Shown here piece after piece: positions 26,123 to 35,675 of a DNA stretch of 64,000 nucleotides. A program made the translations under genes and the position numbers. The notes below the pieces were generated by a model. It was not told the origin of the DNA, did not search any database, and saw only the letters and a program-made list of their open reading frames with translations. Positions within the stretch are counted from its first letter, which is position 1; the number at the start of each line of letters is the position of its first letter. The DNA comes from Chlorogloea purpurea SAG 13.99 (GTDB lineage Bacteria > Cyanobacteriota > Cyanobacteriia > Cyanobacteriales > Microcystaceae), in NCBI GenBank assembly GCA_016903695.1, contig JADQBB010000023.1:1-64000 (forward strand), written 5' to 3'.

Positions 26123-27676
26123 CAGGAGCTGGTGCCTTTGTTGATAGAGAGACACTATTTTGGCGGTTACTTCTGCCACGGTTAATCCATCGGTATTGAC
26201 TTCGATAGCGTCGAAAGCTTTCTTTAAAGGAGCCAGAGGGCGATGACTATCAAACTCGTCCCGACTTTGAATATCCTTTTCTAACTGTTCTAAACGAATA
26301 TTCTGCCTTCCCTGGGCGATTAAATCCCGCGAACGTCTTTTGGCCCTCTCCGACACGGAAGCGGTTAAAAATATCTTTAATTCAGCTTCTGGGAACACAT
26401 TCGTCCCTATATCCCGACCCTCCATAACTATTCCGCCCCCTTGACCTAGTTGCCGTTGCTGTTTCACCAATACTCTTCTGACACATTTTTGGGCGGAAAC
26501 GGGGGAAACACTCTTCGTCACTTCGGGCGTACGAATAGCTAATGTCACATCTTCGCCGTTGATTTTGACCGTCGTGGGATCAGTCTCATCCTGACCCGGT
26601 ATCAATTCTATCCGCGATAAGCTCACTAATTCGGCGATCGCTATTTCATCATCCACATGAATTCCCGATCGCAACACCAACCATGTTAAAGCCCGATACA
26701 TAGCCCCGGTATCCAAATACATCAACCCCAATTCTCGCGCCACCAAACGGGTGACGGTGGACTTACCCGCCCCCGCCGGCCCATCGATGGCGATAATGAA
26801 TTGTCGTTGGCGCAGGAACAAATTATCGATTAACCGCGTTGACCCCACATAGACGGCCACGGCTAATACACCCCCTGCCACACCTATATCCGGGAGAGGC
26901 TCCAGGGTTTCGGGGTGGACTAATTGGACGTACTGAACCTTAAAGCCCCGATCTTGTTGCAATTCCCGTTCAACGATCGCTATTAACCCGGCGCTATTAG
27001 TTTCACCATGTAAAAAAGCTTCTTGGGCTTTTTGTAACCCGCGATAGATGCGGGTTGCTCTTCCCTTTTCTTCTGGGGTTAAATATTGATTACGGGAACT
27101 ATAAGCCAACCCCGATATTTCTCGCACCGTGGGGCAACCTCTAATTTCTACCCCTAAATTCAAGTCCTTAACTAACGCCCGGATTATCGCTAATTGTTGC
27201 CAATCTTTTTCACCGAAATAACTTACATGGGGCTTGACGATCTCAAATAACTTGGTGACGATCGTAGCTACTCCCTGAAAATGACCGGGGCGAAAAGCGC
27301 CGCAGAGACATTCTGTCATTGCCACTGGAGGTAATACGGTAGTGGTGTCGGCAAAAGCGGCGGTAGAAGCATGAGTGACCATGCCCATTTCTTCTGGGGC
27401 CGGGGCGAATACTATTTCTACTCGCCAATCCTCGCACAATTGGCAATCCGCCTGTAGCGCGCGGGGATATTTGCTTAAATCTTCTGCGGGGTTAAATTGG
27501 AGGGGATTGACGAAAATACTCACTATTACTAAGTCGGTTTCGGCGGCAGCCCGTTCGATCAAACTGGCGTGACCCTTGTGGAGTGCGCCCATAGTCGGCA
27601 CGAATCCTACGGTTATACCCTCTCCCCGGCTTTCCAAATAGGTCTGTAAACCGGCGATCGTTCTCAATAAACGCAC
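26102..27676 (-). CDS. panC/cmk: bifunctional pantothenate synthetase/cytidylate kinase
   Basis: A 524-residue fusion typical of cyanobacteria. Residues 1-280 are pantoate-beta-alanine ligase (VGFVPTMGALHKGHASLIE, VSIFVNPLQFNP, YFGEKDWQQLAIIR), the last step to pantothenate. Residues 290-510 are CMP/dCMP kinase with Walker A GPAGAGKST, YLDTGAMYRALTW, and the CMP-binding GRDIGTNVFPEA and RSRDLIAQGRQ. The fusion thus joins coenzyme A and nucleotide metabolism in one polypeptide. It has the same length range as its relatives and no disruption. It is convergent with cysK. Confidence 0.95.
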   Translation of the reverse strand: MRLLRTIAGLQTYLESRGEGITVGFVPTMGALHKGHASLIERAAAETDLVIVSIFVNPLQFNPAEDLSKYPRALQADCQLCEDWRVEIVFAPAPEEMGMVTHASTAAFADTTTVLPPVAMTECLCGAFRPGHFQGVATIVTKLFEIVKPHVSYFGEKDWQQLAIIRALVKDLNLGVEIRGCPTVREISGLAYSSRNQYLTPEEKGRATRIYRGLQKAQEAFLHGETNSAGLIAIVERELQQDRGFKVQYVQLVHPETLEPLPDIGVAGGVLAVAVYVGSTRLIDNLFLRQRQFIIAIDGPAGAGKSTVTRLVARELGLMYLDTGAMYRALTWLVLRSGIHVDDEIAIAELVSLSRIELIPGQDETDPTTVKINGEDVTLAIRTPEVTKSVSPVSAQKCVRRVLVKQQRQLGQGGGIVMEGRDIGTNVFPEAELKIFLTASVSERAKRRSRDLIAQGRQNIRLEQLEKDIQSRDEFDSHRPLAPLKKAFDAIEVNTDGLTVAEVTAKIVSLYQQRHQLLSPKTSP

Positions 27677-27756
27677 GTTTAAAACTAACCTCCCGACTGA
27701 GCGAAAATCACCTTTATTAGCTTAGCGGAGATCCTCGTTCCTGCAAACAATTTCTC

Positions 27757-28881
27757 TTAATACAATTCGTACTTGAGCAGGGTACAGGGCAAAGAGCCGT
27801 TATAAACTGGTATGCGGGCTGATGTTCTCAGTCCTACCTGTTTGCCTAACTCTTTATTGCCCGTGAGGATAAAAGCTGTCCAACCCCGAAAGCGTTGTTT
27901 GAATATATCCCCCATCAATCGATAAAATGATCTCAGTGTCTCCACATCACCTACTCTTTTGCCGTAAGGGGGGTTACAGACGATGATTCCCGTGTCTGTG
28001 GGCGGGTATAAGTCCTCTAGGGATTCACAGGTAAACTGAATTTTATCTTCCAGGTGACAGAAACTCGCGTTGGTATAACTTTGGTCGATCATGGCTTTAT
28101 CCGCGTCGGAGGCGAAAATAGGTGCTGTTAATTCCTCTTTCTGCTGCTGTTTCGCGGCAGTAACCAATTCTGACCATAATTGTCGATCGAAGTCGGGCCA
28201 GTTTTCTAAGCCGAAGCGACGGTATAATCCAGGGGCCACCCCGATACTTTTCAGTGCCGCTTCGATCGCTAGAGTGCCCGAACCACAACAGGGATCGAGG
28301 AAAGGTATATCGGGAGTCCATCCGGCCAGATCTAATAAGGCTGCCGCCAGAGTTTCTTTCAAGGGGGCGACTCCCATGGCCGGGTGATAACCCCGACGAT
28401 GGAGACTTTCACCGGAACTATCGAGGCTGAGGGTACAGCGATCGCCTTCGATATGAGCGTTAATACTAATATCAGCCCACTCTTTATCTACCGATGATCT
28501 GGTTCCCGTCTGCTGACGTTGTTGATCGACGATCGCGTTCTTGATCTGTAGGGCGCTGAAATGGGTGTGATTTAAAGACCCGTTCGTACCCGTACAGTGA
28601 ACCACTAGAGTCTGGTTCGGGTTCAAATACTTCCCCCAATCGATCCCTGCCACGTTATCGTACAGTTCCCCTGCATTCTTGCTGGCGATGTCTGCAATAG
28701 GAACCAATACCCGGAATACTAACCGGGACCAGAGGTTAACTTTGTAGAGTAATTGCTTATCTCCGCTAAATTTAACGCCTGTGAACACCGGTTGTACTTC
28801 TACCGCCCCCAGAGATTCTAATTCTCTGGCGGCTAAATCTTCTAAGCCTCTGGCGGTAGTGGCGAAATAGGCAGTAGTCAT
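27757..28881 (-). CDS. THUMP-domain RNA guanine-N2 methyltransferase (RlmL-like)
   Basis: A 374-residue RNA methyltransferase. The N-terminal ferredoxin-like and THUMP part (about 1-160) starts YFATTARGLEDLAARELESLGA. The catalytic domain has the SAM motif FLDPCCGSGTLAIEAA and the NPPYGKR motif (IIVCNPPYGKRVGD), typical of exocyclic amino methylation of guanine in 23S rRNA or tRNA. It matches the N-terminal module of E. coli RlmL without the second methyltransferase domain found there. It stands in a minus-strand series after rlpA. Confidence 0.88.
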   Translation of the reverse strand: MTTAYFATTARGLEDLAARELESLGAVEVQPVFTGVKFSGDKQLLYKVNLWSRLVFRVLVPIADIASKNAGELYDNVAGIDWGKYLNPNQTLVVHCTGTNGSLNHTHFSALQIKNAIVDQQRQQTGTRSSVDKEWADISINAHIEGDRCTLSLDSSGESLHRRGYHPAMGVAPLKETLAAALLDLAGWTPDIPFLDPCCGSGTLAIEAALKSIGVAPGLYRRFGLENWPDFDRQLWSELVTAAKQQQKEELTAPIFASDADKAMIDQSYTNASFCHLEDKIQFTCESLEDLYPPTDTGIIVCNPPYGKRVGDVETLRSFYRLMGDIFKQRFRGWTAFILTGNKELGKQVGLRTSARIPVYNGSLPCTLLKYELY

Positions 28882-28923
28882 AAATCTCCTAGGGTTCCTA
28901 GGTTTATTGTACTGCCTATGGTT

Positions 28924-29559
28924 CTAGCGGCCCAATACCTCTAAAAGTACCGGTGCTACTCCAGATTGAAATACGCCGATGATGCTGGCCGCGCCTTTGG
29001 AAAGGTCGATAATACGACTGCGCAGATGGGGGCCTCGATCGTTGATCCTTACCACTACAGACCTACCATTGTTCAAGTTGGTCACTTTTACCCGCGTCCC
29101 AAAAGGTAGGTAGGGGTGCGCTGCCGTGTTACCGTAGGCGTTAAATGATTCGCCGCTCGCGGTGCGTCCGCCGTGGAATCCGGGGCCGTACCAGGAAGCC
29201 ATACCCTGTTTTTTCGCTCTCCCTTTGAGCGGTGCGTCCGCGTTATCAGATGGGGTCACTTTTTTTGCTTTAGCGGGTTTGGGCGCTACTTCCTGGGGGA
29301 GGGAGTTTTCTATATTTCTTAAAATTTCATTATCACAGAAGGGCTGAACTTGTGATAAGTTATTGATAGGCTCTATTGCACGATTCGTTTGGCAGTCAGG
29401 TAGGTTAGCTACCTCTTTGATATTGGAAGCAGTTAGTCGAGCGGTAGTAGTGTTCGTCAAGCTGTCAGCTAGTACCACAGATTGGGAACTAATCAAACTA
29501 GCAGTCGTCCCCATTACTGTACTCAAGGTGAGTATAGTGAGTTTAAGTTGTTTTTTCAT
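28924..29559 (-). CDS. rlpA: RlpA-family septal ring lytic transglycosylase-like protein
   Basis: A 211-residue exported protein. A signal peptide covers about residues 1-31 (ending VVLADS). A low-complexity linker follows, then a C-terminal double-psi beta-barrel of about 95 residues with GMASWYGPGFHGGRTASGE, the catalytic-type aspartate in VRINDRGPH, and IDLSKGAA. It is expected to cut denuded peptidoglycan in the periplasm. There is no SPOR domain. The 5' leader contains a hairpin at 29584-29606, 25 bases from the start codon, and the gap upstream is unusually long. Confidence 0.85.
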   Translation of the reverse strand: MKKQLKLTILTLSTVMGTTASLISSQSVVLADSLTNTTTARLTASNIKEVANLPDCQTNRAIEPINNLSQVQPFCDNEILRNIENSLPQEVAPKPAKAKKVTPSDNADAPLKGRAKKQGMASWYGPGFHGGRTASGESFNAYGNTAAHPYLPFGTRVKVTNLNNGRSVVVRINDRGPHLRSRIIDLSKGAASIIGVFQSGVAPVLLEVLGR

Positions 29560-30230
29560 AGGCTTTCTTCATTTTGTTAGCGGGTCTTCAGCACAAAGCT
29601 GAGGACTTCGCTGACCTTTATCTTTACCGGATTGGTTGACTATCTCTAGTCTGTTCAAACCGTATCACGATTTTTTGGAGGATTATCCTCATAATTCAAA
29701 TCATTCGCCCAATAATCCATCAAAAATTTCTATAAGGTCTTGACGCAGCTTGAAAAAGCCCTTATTGTGAAAGGTTATTCAATTTTCGCCTGATAGTAAA
29801 TTAGTTTTTCCGTACAAATACTGAGACGGTATAAAAAAGAACAGGTACGAGGCCAGATTTCATGGGAGTTTGAGGGAATGAGGTCGATCCCGGAATTACT
29901 TCCTCAATGCACATTAAGACAGAAACCGCTGTTATCTAAAATACAAAAAACGAGAAAATTTTTCAAAAAGATTAATCAGAACTAAGGACATAGATTGAAA
30001 TTTACAATAGGGGGTTGACAAGCGCTATTTTTACCCCTGATATAACCCGGTATTATGTTTATAATAAGTAAAATGTATGGTTCGGGGGGTTACGAAGACT
30101 AAAATCTGGCACACAACCCCCTTGATTTCCGTTGTGAAGATAGAAATATCTCGATAATAGACCTGGAAGAGATTCTATCAGTCTATATATATAGATATAA
30201 GCCAATAATTCCGGTTGGGAAAAACCGATT
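29560..30230. other. 670-base gap with hairpins and an orphan plus-strand promoter
   Basis: No protein gene is visible. On the rlpA side (29579-29612) is a long hairpin with arms GTCTTCAGC and GCTGAGGAC around loop ACAAA, inside the presumed rlpA leader. On the other side is a plus-strand promoter-like pair followed by a second hairpin (listed separately). Both flanking genes are on the minus strand, so a plus-strand transcript would not lead into either. Confidence 0.5.
30015..30128 (+). ncRNA. candidate small RNA with its own promoter
   Basis: TTGACA (30015-30020) is followed after 17 bases by TGATAT (30038-30043), a good sigma-70 pattern. About 40 bases downstream is a stem GGGGGTT (30085-30091) pairing with AACCCCC (30115-30121) around a 23-base loop, followed by TTGATTT. 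No reading frame follows and the next gene is on the other strand. I do not recognise a known RNA family, so this rests on promoter and hairpin alone. Confidence 0.35.
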
Positions 30231-30935
30231 TTAACGTCTCCGGCGACGGATCACAGTGGGGGCCGATCGAGAATAGGGAGTTCTGGTTTCCTTTCTACCG
30301 CCCAATTCAGCGCTGACAGTGCGGAAAAAGTCCCGGCGGAGGGCGGGATATTCGCCCACCCAGAGATTAACCTGGGGTAAATGCACGTCAGAAACTTTAG
30401 CAATGTCGCTTAAATCCGATACTTTGGAGAAAACTAAAGCCTCGGCGATCATTCCGGGGCGGATACTTTTATGAACCCGCTGTAGGGGGGCTTGAACGAT
30501 CGTCGTGAAACCGGATTGATCCCCTATCTCTATATTGATACGTCTTTCCCGATTCTCGATAATCACTAATTCCCCCTGTTTATTGACCCTCTCTTCTTGC
30601 CCCACATATTCTTCGGTGATAAAAGCGTCCAAAACCCGCCCCCGCCAGAACCCGCAATAGGGCAGGCGACGATAGGAACCGTTACGTACGCCCGCCCAAT
30701 ACACGGGGGCCCAAAGCCAATACATCCCGGCGATAATATCTATTAATAACTTGATCGCCAGGAAACCGTCGCCGAATAACTTACCCAGTAGCCAGAATAG
30801 GGTCAAGGAAACCATAGAGATCAGCAGACGACGCAAGAAATCCGACCAGTTGCCCCAAAAGTAAGCGTATTGGGGGCCGGTAGCGGTGAGGGGAAGCATT
30901 TGCTCGAAGGATTGACGGGTGAGGGGGACTAACAT
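30231..30935 (-). CDS. conserved cyanobacterial membrane protein
   Basis: A 234-residue protein with two close membrane segments at about residues 35-85 (LLISMVSLTLFWLLG and IIAGMYWLWAPVYWAG), then a soluble domain of about 120 residues and an arginine-rich end (VIRRRRR). Close relatives are widespread in cyanobacteria and are sometimes labelled phosphate transporter permease. I see no permease motif that would support that label. It starts two bases after the dapB stop, so it is likely co-transcribed with dapB. Function unknown. Confidence 0.75.
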   Translation of the reverse strand: MLVPLTRQSFEQMLPLTATGPQYAYFWGNWSDFLRRLLISMVSLTLFWLLGKLFGDGFLAIKLLIDIIAGMYWLWAPVYWAGVRNGSYRRLPYCGFWRGRVLDAFITEEYVGQEERVNKQGELVIIENRERRINIEIGDQSGFTTIVQAPLQRVHKSIRPGMIAEALVFSKVSDLSDIAKVSDVHLPQVNLWVGEYPALRRDFFRTVSAELGGRKETRTPYSRSAPTVIRRRRR

Positions 30936-30937
30936 AG

Positions 30938-31768
30938 TTAAAGGATTTTTTCTAATCCGTAGATCAATGATTTCAATTGCGTGACCTTACGAATCGAGAG
31001 TAACACACCTGGCATATAACAGGCTCGATCGATCGTGTCGTGGCGGAGGGTGTATATCTCCCCAGGTGAACCGAAGATCATCTCTTGATGGGCGATAAGT
31101 CCTGGCAGCCTGACGCTATGGACGCGGATATTCTCCCCGATTACCCCGCCCCTGACTCCTGGAATTGTTTCTTTCTCTTGGACTTTCGGGGGGTTGAAAG
31201 ACTTACCTAATTCGGAGAGCATCTCGGCGGTTTTAATGGCGGTGCCGCTGGGTGCATCGGCTTTCTGGTCGTGGTGTAATTCGATAATTTCCACATGGTC
31301 GAAGTATTGGGAAGCGGTAACGGCGGCTTGTTGTAGTAATACCATACCGATCGAGAAATTCGGGATTACTAAAGCGCCGGTGCTGGCTTTTTCGGCGAAA
31401 TCGGCTAGATCTTGGATTTGCTCCGGGGATAAGCCGGTAGTGCCCACCACGGGACGAACCCCGTAGGCGATCGCACTTCTGACGTTATCGTAGACACCGC
31501 TAGGGTGGGTGAAATCCACCATCACACCCTGTACCTTCTCTTGGGTGGCCATGACGAGTATACTCTGTAAATCATCGAGAATCGGAATTTCCAAGGGGCC
31601 GCAACCGGCTACCTCGCCTATATCCAGACCCCGATAAGCGGGATTTCTATCTACCGCCCCCACCAGTTTCATGTCCTCGCAACCCGAAACGGCTTTAATC
31701 ACTTCTCGCCCCATCTTACCCGCCGCACCATTTACCACTACAGGTATAGGGGAATCACTGGCTACCAT
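30938..31768 (-). CDS. dapB: 4-hydroxy-tetrahydrodipicolinate reductase DapB
   Basis: A 276-residue NAD(P)H-dependent reductase of the diaminopimelate/lysine pathway. The nucleotide motif is [15 protein letters not shown]. The substrate-binding block [16 protein letters not shown], with the catalytic histidine pair and lysine, lies near residue 160. VVGTTGLS and IPNFSIGM are the other family markers. It feeds both lysine and peptidoglycan synthesis. Normal length; first gene of a two-gene unit with the membrane protein that follows. Confidence 0.96.
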   Translation of the reverse strand: MVASDSPIPVVVNGAAGKMGREVIKAVSGCEDMKLVGAVDRNPAYRGLDIGEVAGCGPLEIPILDDLQSILVMATQEKVQGVMVDFTHPSGVYDNVRSAIAYGVRPVVGTTGLSPEQIQDLADFAEKASTGALVIPNFSIGMVLLQQAAVTASQYFDHVEIIELHHDQKADAPSGTAIKTAEMLSELGKSFNPPKVQEKETIPGVRGGVIGENIRVHSVRLPGLIAHQEMIFGSPGEIYTLRHDTIDRACYMPGVLLSIRKVTQLKSLIYGLEKIL

Positions 31769-31831
31769 CGCTATTACTGTCCTTATTGACGCTTATTCAA
31801 TGTTAATTCTAATTGAAATCAGTTTTTTCGA

Positions 31832-33040
31832 TTAAAGCGCTAGCATTACTTTAACATTCGCACCGGCGGGAATCAGGGTTATGCCCGCATCCACTACAGC
31901 TAGGGCATTAGTGCCGCCTAAATGGATCAAATTAGCGGAATTGTGACTTCCCGATGCTAGTTGGAAGTGATATTCTCCCTCGATGGTGCGTAAGTCCCCC
32001 CATAAATATAATTCTCTCTCACCTTTAGAATGTAATGAATCGAGGGTTTTGGCGTTGATAAAAATGGGGCTGTAGTTATCCTTCAATCCGCAGAGTTTCT
32101 TCAAAGCGGGTTGAACGAAACGCCAACAACACACCAGGGCGGAAACGGGATTACCTGGTATACCGAAATAAACGCAACCATTGGGAAACCGGGCCACGGT
32201 GAGGGGTTTTCCAGGTTGTATGGCCACAGAGTTAATATGAATTGTCGCCCCTAAATCTTTGAGAATCTGTTCTATATAGTCATAATCTCCCACGGATACG
32301 CCGCCGGTAGATAAGACTATATCGGCACTATTGACCGCTGCTGAAATCGTGGCTTGTAAGGCGGCGGGTCGATCACTTACAATTCCCAAAGGTACCGGTA
32401 TACCGCCTACTGTGCCCACGAATGCCCTCAGCGCGTATTGATTCGAGTCTACTATCTGCCCCGGCCCCAAACTGTCGTAAGGACTGATCAACTCGTCCCC
32501 GGTGGAGAAAATGGCTACTTTCGGTCGTCTGTACACATCGAGCGTTTTTACTTGTGCCGTGGCTAAAATCGCCATTTCTTGGGGATTGATGGCGATACCA
32601 GGGGTTAGTAAGGGTGCGCCACGACGATAGTAATCCCCCTTTTTCCGCACGAATTGCCCTGTATTTTCGGGTGGGGTGAGGATGGAAACGCGATCGTTTT
32701 CTCTGAGAGTGTTTTCTTGCATCACCACCGTATCGGCACCGTCAGGCATCACGCTGCCGGTGAATATTCTCGCTGCTTGTCCGGTTTCCACGGCTTTTTC
32801 CGGGGGTTTACCCGCTGGTATCTCTTCGATTATTTCCAGACTGGTAGGGGTTTTCACGTCTTCGTACCGCACCGCGTACCCATCCATGGCCGAGTTATCC
32901 CAATAGGGAAAGTCTGAACGCCCGCTGATCGATCGAGCTAAGATCCTCTTGTGGGCGCCTTCTAAACTAATACTTTCTGTTTCTTGTAGCGCCGTGACCA
33001 GATTTAAAACGATCGCTTCGGCTTCTTTTACCGATAACAT
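31832..33040 (-). CDS. moeA: molybdopterin molybdenumtransferase MoeA
   Basis: A 402-residue enzyme that inserts molybdate into adenylylated molybdopterin. Family blocks in order are DFPYWDNSAMDGYAVR, AARIFTGSVMPDGADTVV, the GDEL segment (IFSTGDELI), the nucleotide-binding VLSTGGVSVGDYDY, and GIPGNPVSALVC. Molybdenum cofactor is needed by the nitrate reductase encoded at 37805-39964, a functional link within the window. It is divergent from the glutaminase gene with 38 bases between starts. Confidence 0.95.
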   Translation of the reverse strand: MLSVKEAEAIVLNLVTALQETESISLEGAHKRILARSISGRSDFPYWDNSAMDGYAVRYEDVKTPTSLEIIEEIPAGKPPEKAVETGQAARIFTGSVMPDGADTVVMQENTLRENDRVSILTPPENTGQFVRKKGDYYRRGAPLLTPGIAINPQEMAILATAQVKTLDVYRRPKVAIFSTGDELISPYDSLGPGQIVDSNQYALRAFVGTVGGIPVPLGIVSDRPAALQATISAAVNSADIVLSTGGVSVGDYDYIEQILKDLGATIHINSVAIQPGKPLTVARFPNGCVYFGIPGNPVSALVCCWRFVQPALKKLCGLKDNYSPIFINAKTLDSLHSKGERELYLWGDLRTIEGEYHFQLASGSHNSANLIHLGGTNALAVVDAGITLIPAGANVKVMLAL

Positions 33041-33078
33041 ACTCTACGACACTATAAATATAATTACTCCATTCTCCT

Positions 33079-33972
33079 ATGAATTTGTCCAAGTGGTTCA
33101 GGTCAGCGCATCAGTTAGCGCGCACGGGACAATTACCTCAATATATTCCTTTTCTCAACTCCCCCGATCGCCAAAACCAGATTACTTTAGCCGTGGGTGA
33201 CACCTTCCATAGTATATATACTACGGGAGGTCAAGAATTAACCTTTCCTTTGATGAGCGTTATCAAACCTTTCTTATTATTTTACCTACTGAAAGAATTT
33301 GACCCCGGATCGATCGCCTCTAAGGTAGGTCAAACGCCGTCGGATTATCCTTTTAATTCCTTACGGCAATTGCGAGAAGATGGGGGCTTTCCCAGGAATC
33401 CGATGATCAATAGCGGCGCCCTAGCCCTGACGGATTTATTGCCTGGCGATAATCCCTGCGCTAGGTGTGAAAATCTCCGTAGCTGGCTCGATCGAGAAGC
33501 AGGTACTAATCTGTTTTTAAGCGAGGATGTATTAACATCGGTACAGTCCCTACCCAATCCGAGAAATAGGGATTTAGTGAGGGAGTTAACCATTCATAAT
33601 CGTTTACACGACCCGGAAACCGTTTTAGAAACCTATAATCATATCTGTTGTCTATCGGGCACTATTATCGATTTAATCAAGTTGGGTCTGTTACTGATTG
33701 AATCGAACTCACCGCAAACCGGTCTCGTCATCGATATTATGGCCAGTTGTGGATTGTACGAAGCTTCTGGGGAGTTCCATCGACGAACCGGTTTGTCGAC
33801 AAAATCGGGGGTGAGTGGGATCATTTTATCGATCGTACCCCACCAAGGAGTTATCGCCTGTTATAGTCCCCCCCTCGATCGTCAAGGTAACTCCGTAGCG
33901 GGATTATTTTTAGTGGAGAAGCTGGCACAGTTAAATTTTCAGCAGATAATATCTGAATTCGTCGCCCTATGA
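33079..33972 (+). CDS. glsA: glutaminase
   Basis: A 297-residue serine-dependent glutaminase of the beta-lactamase-like fold, hydrolysing glutamine to glutamate and ammonia. The SxxK catalytic pair is in PLMSVIKPFLL near residue 60. NPMINSGALALTD corresponds to the usual NPxINAGAI block, and STKSGVSG to the late KSGVxG motif. It is somewhat divergent from E. coli glutaminases but all motifs are kept. Its stop overlaps the start of the glycosyltransferase gene by four bases (ATGA). Confidence 0.88.
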   Translation: MNLSKWFRSAHQLARTGQLPQYIPFLNSPDRQNQITLAVGDTFHSIYTTGGQELTFPLMSVIKPFLLFYLLKEFDPGSIASKVGQTPSDYPFNSLRQLREDGGFPRNPMINSGALALTDLLPGDNPCARCENLRSWLDREAGTNLFLSEDVLTSVQSLPNPRNRDLVRELTIHNRLHDPETVLETYNHICCLSGTIIDLIKLGLLLIESNSPQTGLVIDIMASCGLYEASGEFHRRTGLSTKSGVSGIILSIVPHQGVIACYSPPLDRQGNSVAGLFLVEKLAQLNFQQIISEFVAL

Positions 33973-35675
33973 AATTCTTGCACCTCACGGTTAAACAGTT
34001 AGGGGCTTTAATAGCAATTCTGATAATTTTTCTGGGGTTGAATATCGGTAGTTTACTTCTGCCCCTGCGAGAAACTTTAACCTACGACGAAGATTATCAC
34101 TATCATGCGGGCTACGCGGTTTTAACGGGCAAAGCCGCCCAGTGGGGGCGAGAAGATTTAAGCCAGAGAAATGTCATACCGGCTATGGCTATTAATACTC
34201 TCACCGGTATGTATCTTAATAAGATATTTCCTCGCATAGTTTCCGTACCGGAATCGATCGCCGGTTCAAATGTAGTTTTTCTGGCTAAGTTGGCTACTAT
34301 TTTTATCTCTACTATCTTGGCGATATATATATTTATATGGTCACGGGAACTTTACGGTTTACCCTCGGCTTTTTTAGCCATAGGTTTGTATATTCTGGAG
34401 CCGAATATTATCGCTCACTCTCGCTTAGTTACTCAAGATTTATGGGGTACGGCTTCCGTATTTATCGCCGTTTATTATTTCTGGAAGTATTTACAATGTC
34501 GAACTCTACGAAATGCGAGTTTAAGTATCATATTCTTCGCCTTAGCCCAAGTATCTAGATTCACGTCCGTTTATTTAATCCCTATTTATCTAATTCTGGG
34601 ACTGAGTTTTTTTAAACCATATATTAGTAAGTTTCTAGGAAAGATTAATATATATGCCTTCTCACGAGGGTTAAAGAAACTGAGTCTCTATATGATTTTC
34701 TTGATTATTACTACCACGCTCATTATTAATTTAGGATTTAGTTTCGAGAGAAGTTTCACACCTTTAAAAGACTATCAATTTACCAGTAAAACTTTTACAA
34801 AATTGCAGGAAAACCCGATCCTGAAATCCCTGCCCGTTCCCCTGCCTTACGCTTATTTACAAGGTCTGGATATGGGCCAGTCAAAACAAGAATCGGGTTT
34901 CGGTAGCGGTTCTTCTTATCTTTTAGGTGAGATAGGATTTACCAAGGGAAAATTACACGGATTCCTTGACTATTATGCGATCGCTTTTCTATTTAAAGTT
35001 CCCATCTCCCTACAAATTTTTATATTTCTGGGTTTATCGAGTTTATTTTTCTACAGGAAGGAACTTAATATATGGCAGAATGAAAGTTTTTTGCTTCTTC
35101 CCGTATTTATCTATTCCCTTAGTTTCAGCCTGATGAACGCTCAATTAGGAATTAGATACATATTGATGATCTTTCCGTTTCTTATAATCTTGGCAGCCCG
35201 CAGCGTTCTGATGTGGCACGAACATCGCCGCCGTTATAAAATTTTTGTGGTGGTATTATTCATATATTTACTGCTATCTAACCTTTCTTATTTCCCTCAC
35301 TATATATCCTATTTCAATGAATTGGTGACTAATAGAACCATGAGCTATAAGGTATTAGCAGACTCTAATCTAGACTGGGGACAGAATAAAATTTATCTGC
35401 AAGACTATATGAAAAAACATCCCGATTCTGCATTGGTGACAGTGGAATCGGGGAAGATGGTACTTAAAAGGGGAGAAGAAACTATCAACACCGACGAAAA
35501 GCCTATTAAACGTTTAATTATCGAAGCGAATCAATTAGTAGGTATTACCACTGCCCCGGAGTTTTTTAAATGGTGGCGGGAGTCCAAAACCCCCATAGAT
35601 AATGTGGCTTATAGCTATTTAGTCTATGAACATAATTCAGCCGCTGAAAAAGAATTAATCAGATGGTTAGATTGA
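33969..35675 (+). CDS. GT39-like membrane glycosyltransferase
   Basis: A 568-residue membrane protein of the ArnT/PMT superfamily (GT-C fold). The first lumenal loop has the acidic motif LTYDEDYHYHAGYA near residue 38, the expected catalytic and metal site. About ten membrane helices follow. The loop LADSNLDWGQN late in the protein is another typical feature. It would transfer a sugar from a polyprenyl-phosphate donor to an acceptor on the outer face of the membrane; both are unknown. It starts within the last four bases of glsA. Its end overlaps the convergent hydrolase gene by 17 bases. Confidence 0.8.
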   Translation: MKFLHLTVKQLGALIAILIIFLGLNIGSLLLPLRETLTYDEDYHYHAGYAVLTGKAAQWGREDLSQRNVIPAMAINTLTGMYLNKIFPRIVSVPESIAGSNVVFLAKLATIFISTILAIYIFIWSRELYGLPSAFLAIGLYILEPNIIAHSRLVTQDLWGTASVFIAVYYFWKYLQCRTLRNASLSIIFFALAQVSRFTSVYLIPIYLILGLSFFKPYISKFLGKINIYAFSRGLKKLSLYMIFLIITTTLIINLGFSFERSFTPLKDYQFTSKTFTKLQENPILKSLPVPLPYAYLQGLDMGQSKQESGFGSGSSYLLGEIGFTKGKLHGFLDYYAIAFLFKVPISLQIFIFLGLSSLFFYRKELNIWQNESFLLLPVFIYSLSFSLMNAQLGIRYILMIFPFLIILAARSVLMWHEHRRRYKIFVVVLFIYLLLSNLSYFPHYISYFNELVTNRTMSYKVLADSNLDWGQNKIYLQDYMKKHPDSALVTVESGKMVLKRGEETINTDEKPIKRLIIEANQLVGITTAPEFFKWWRESKTPIDNVAYSYLVYEHNSAAEKELIRWLD

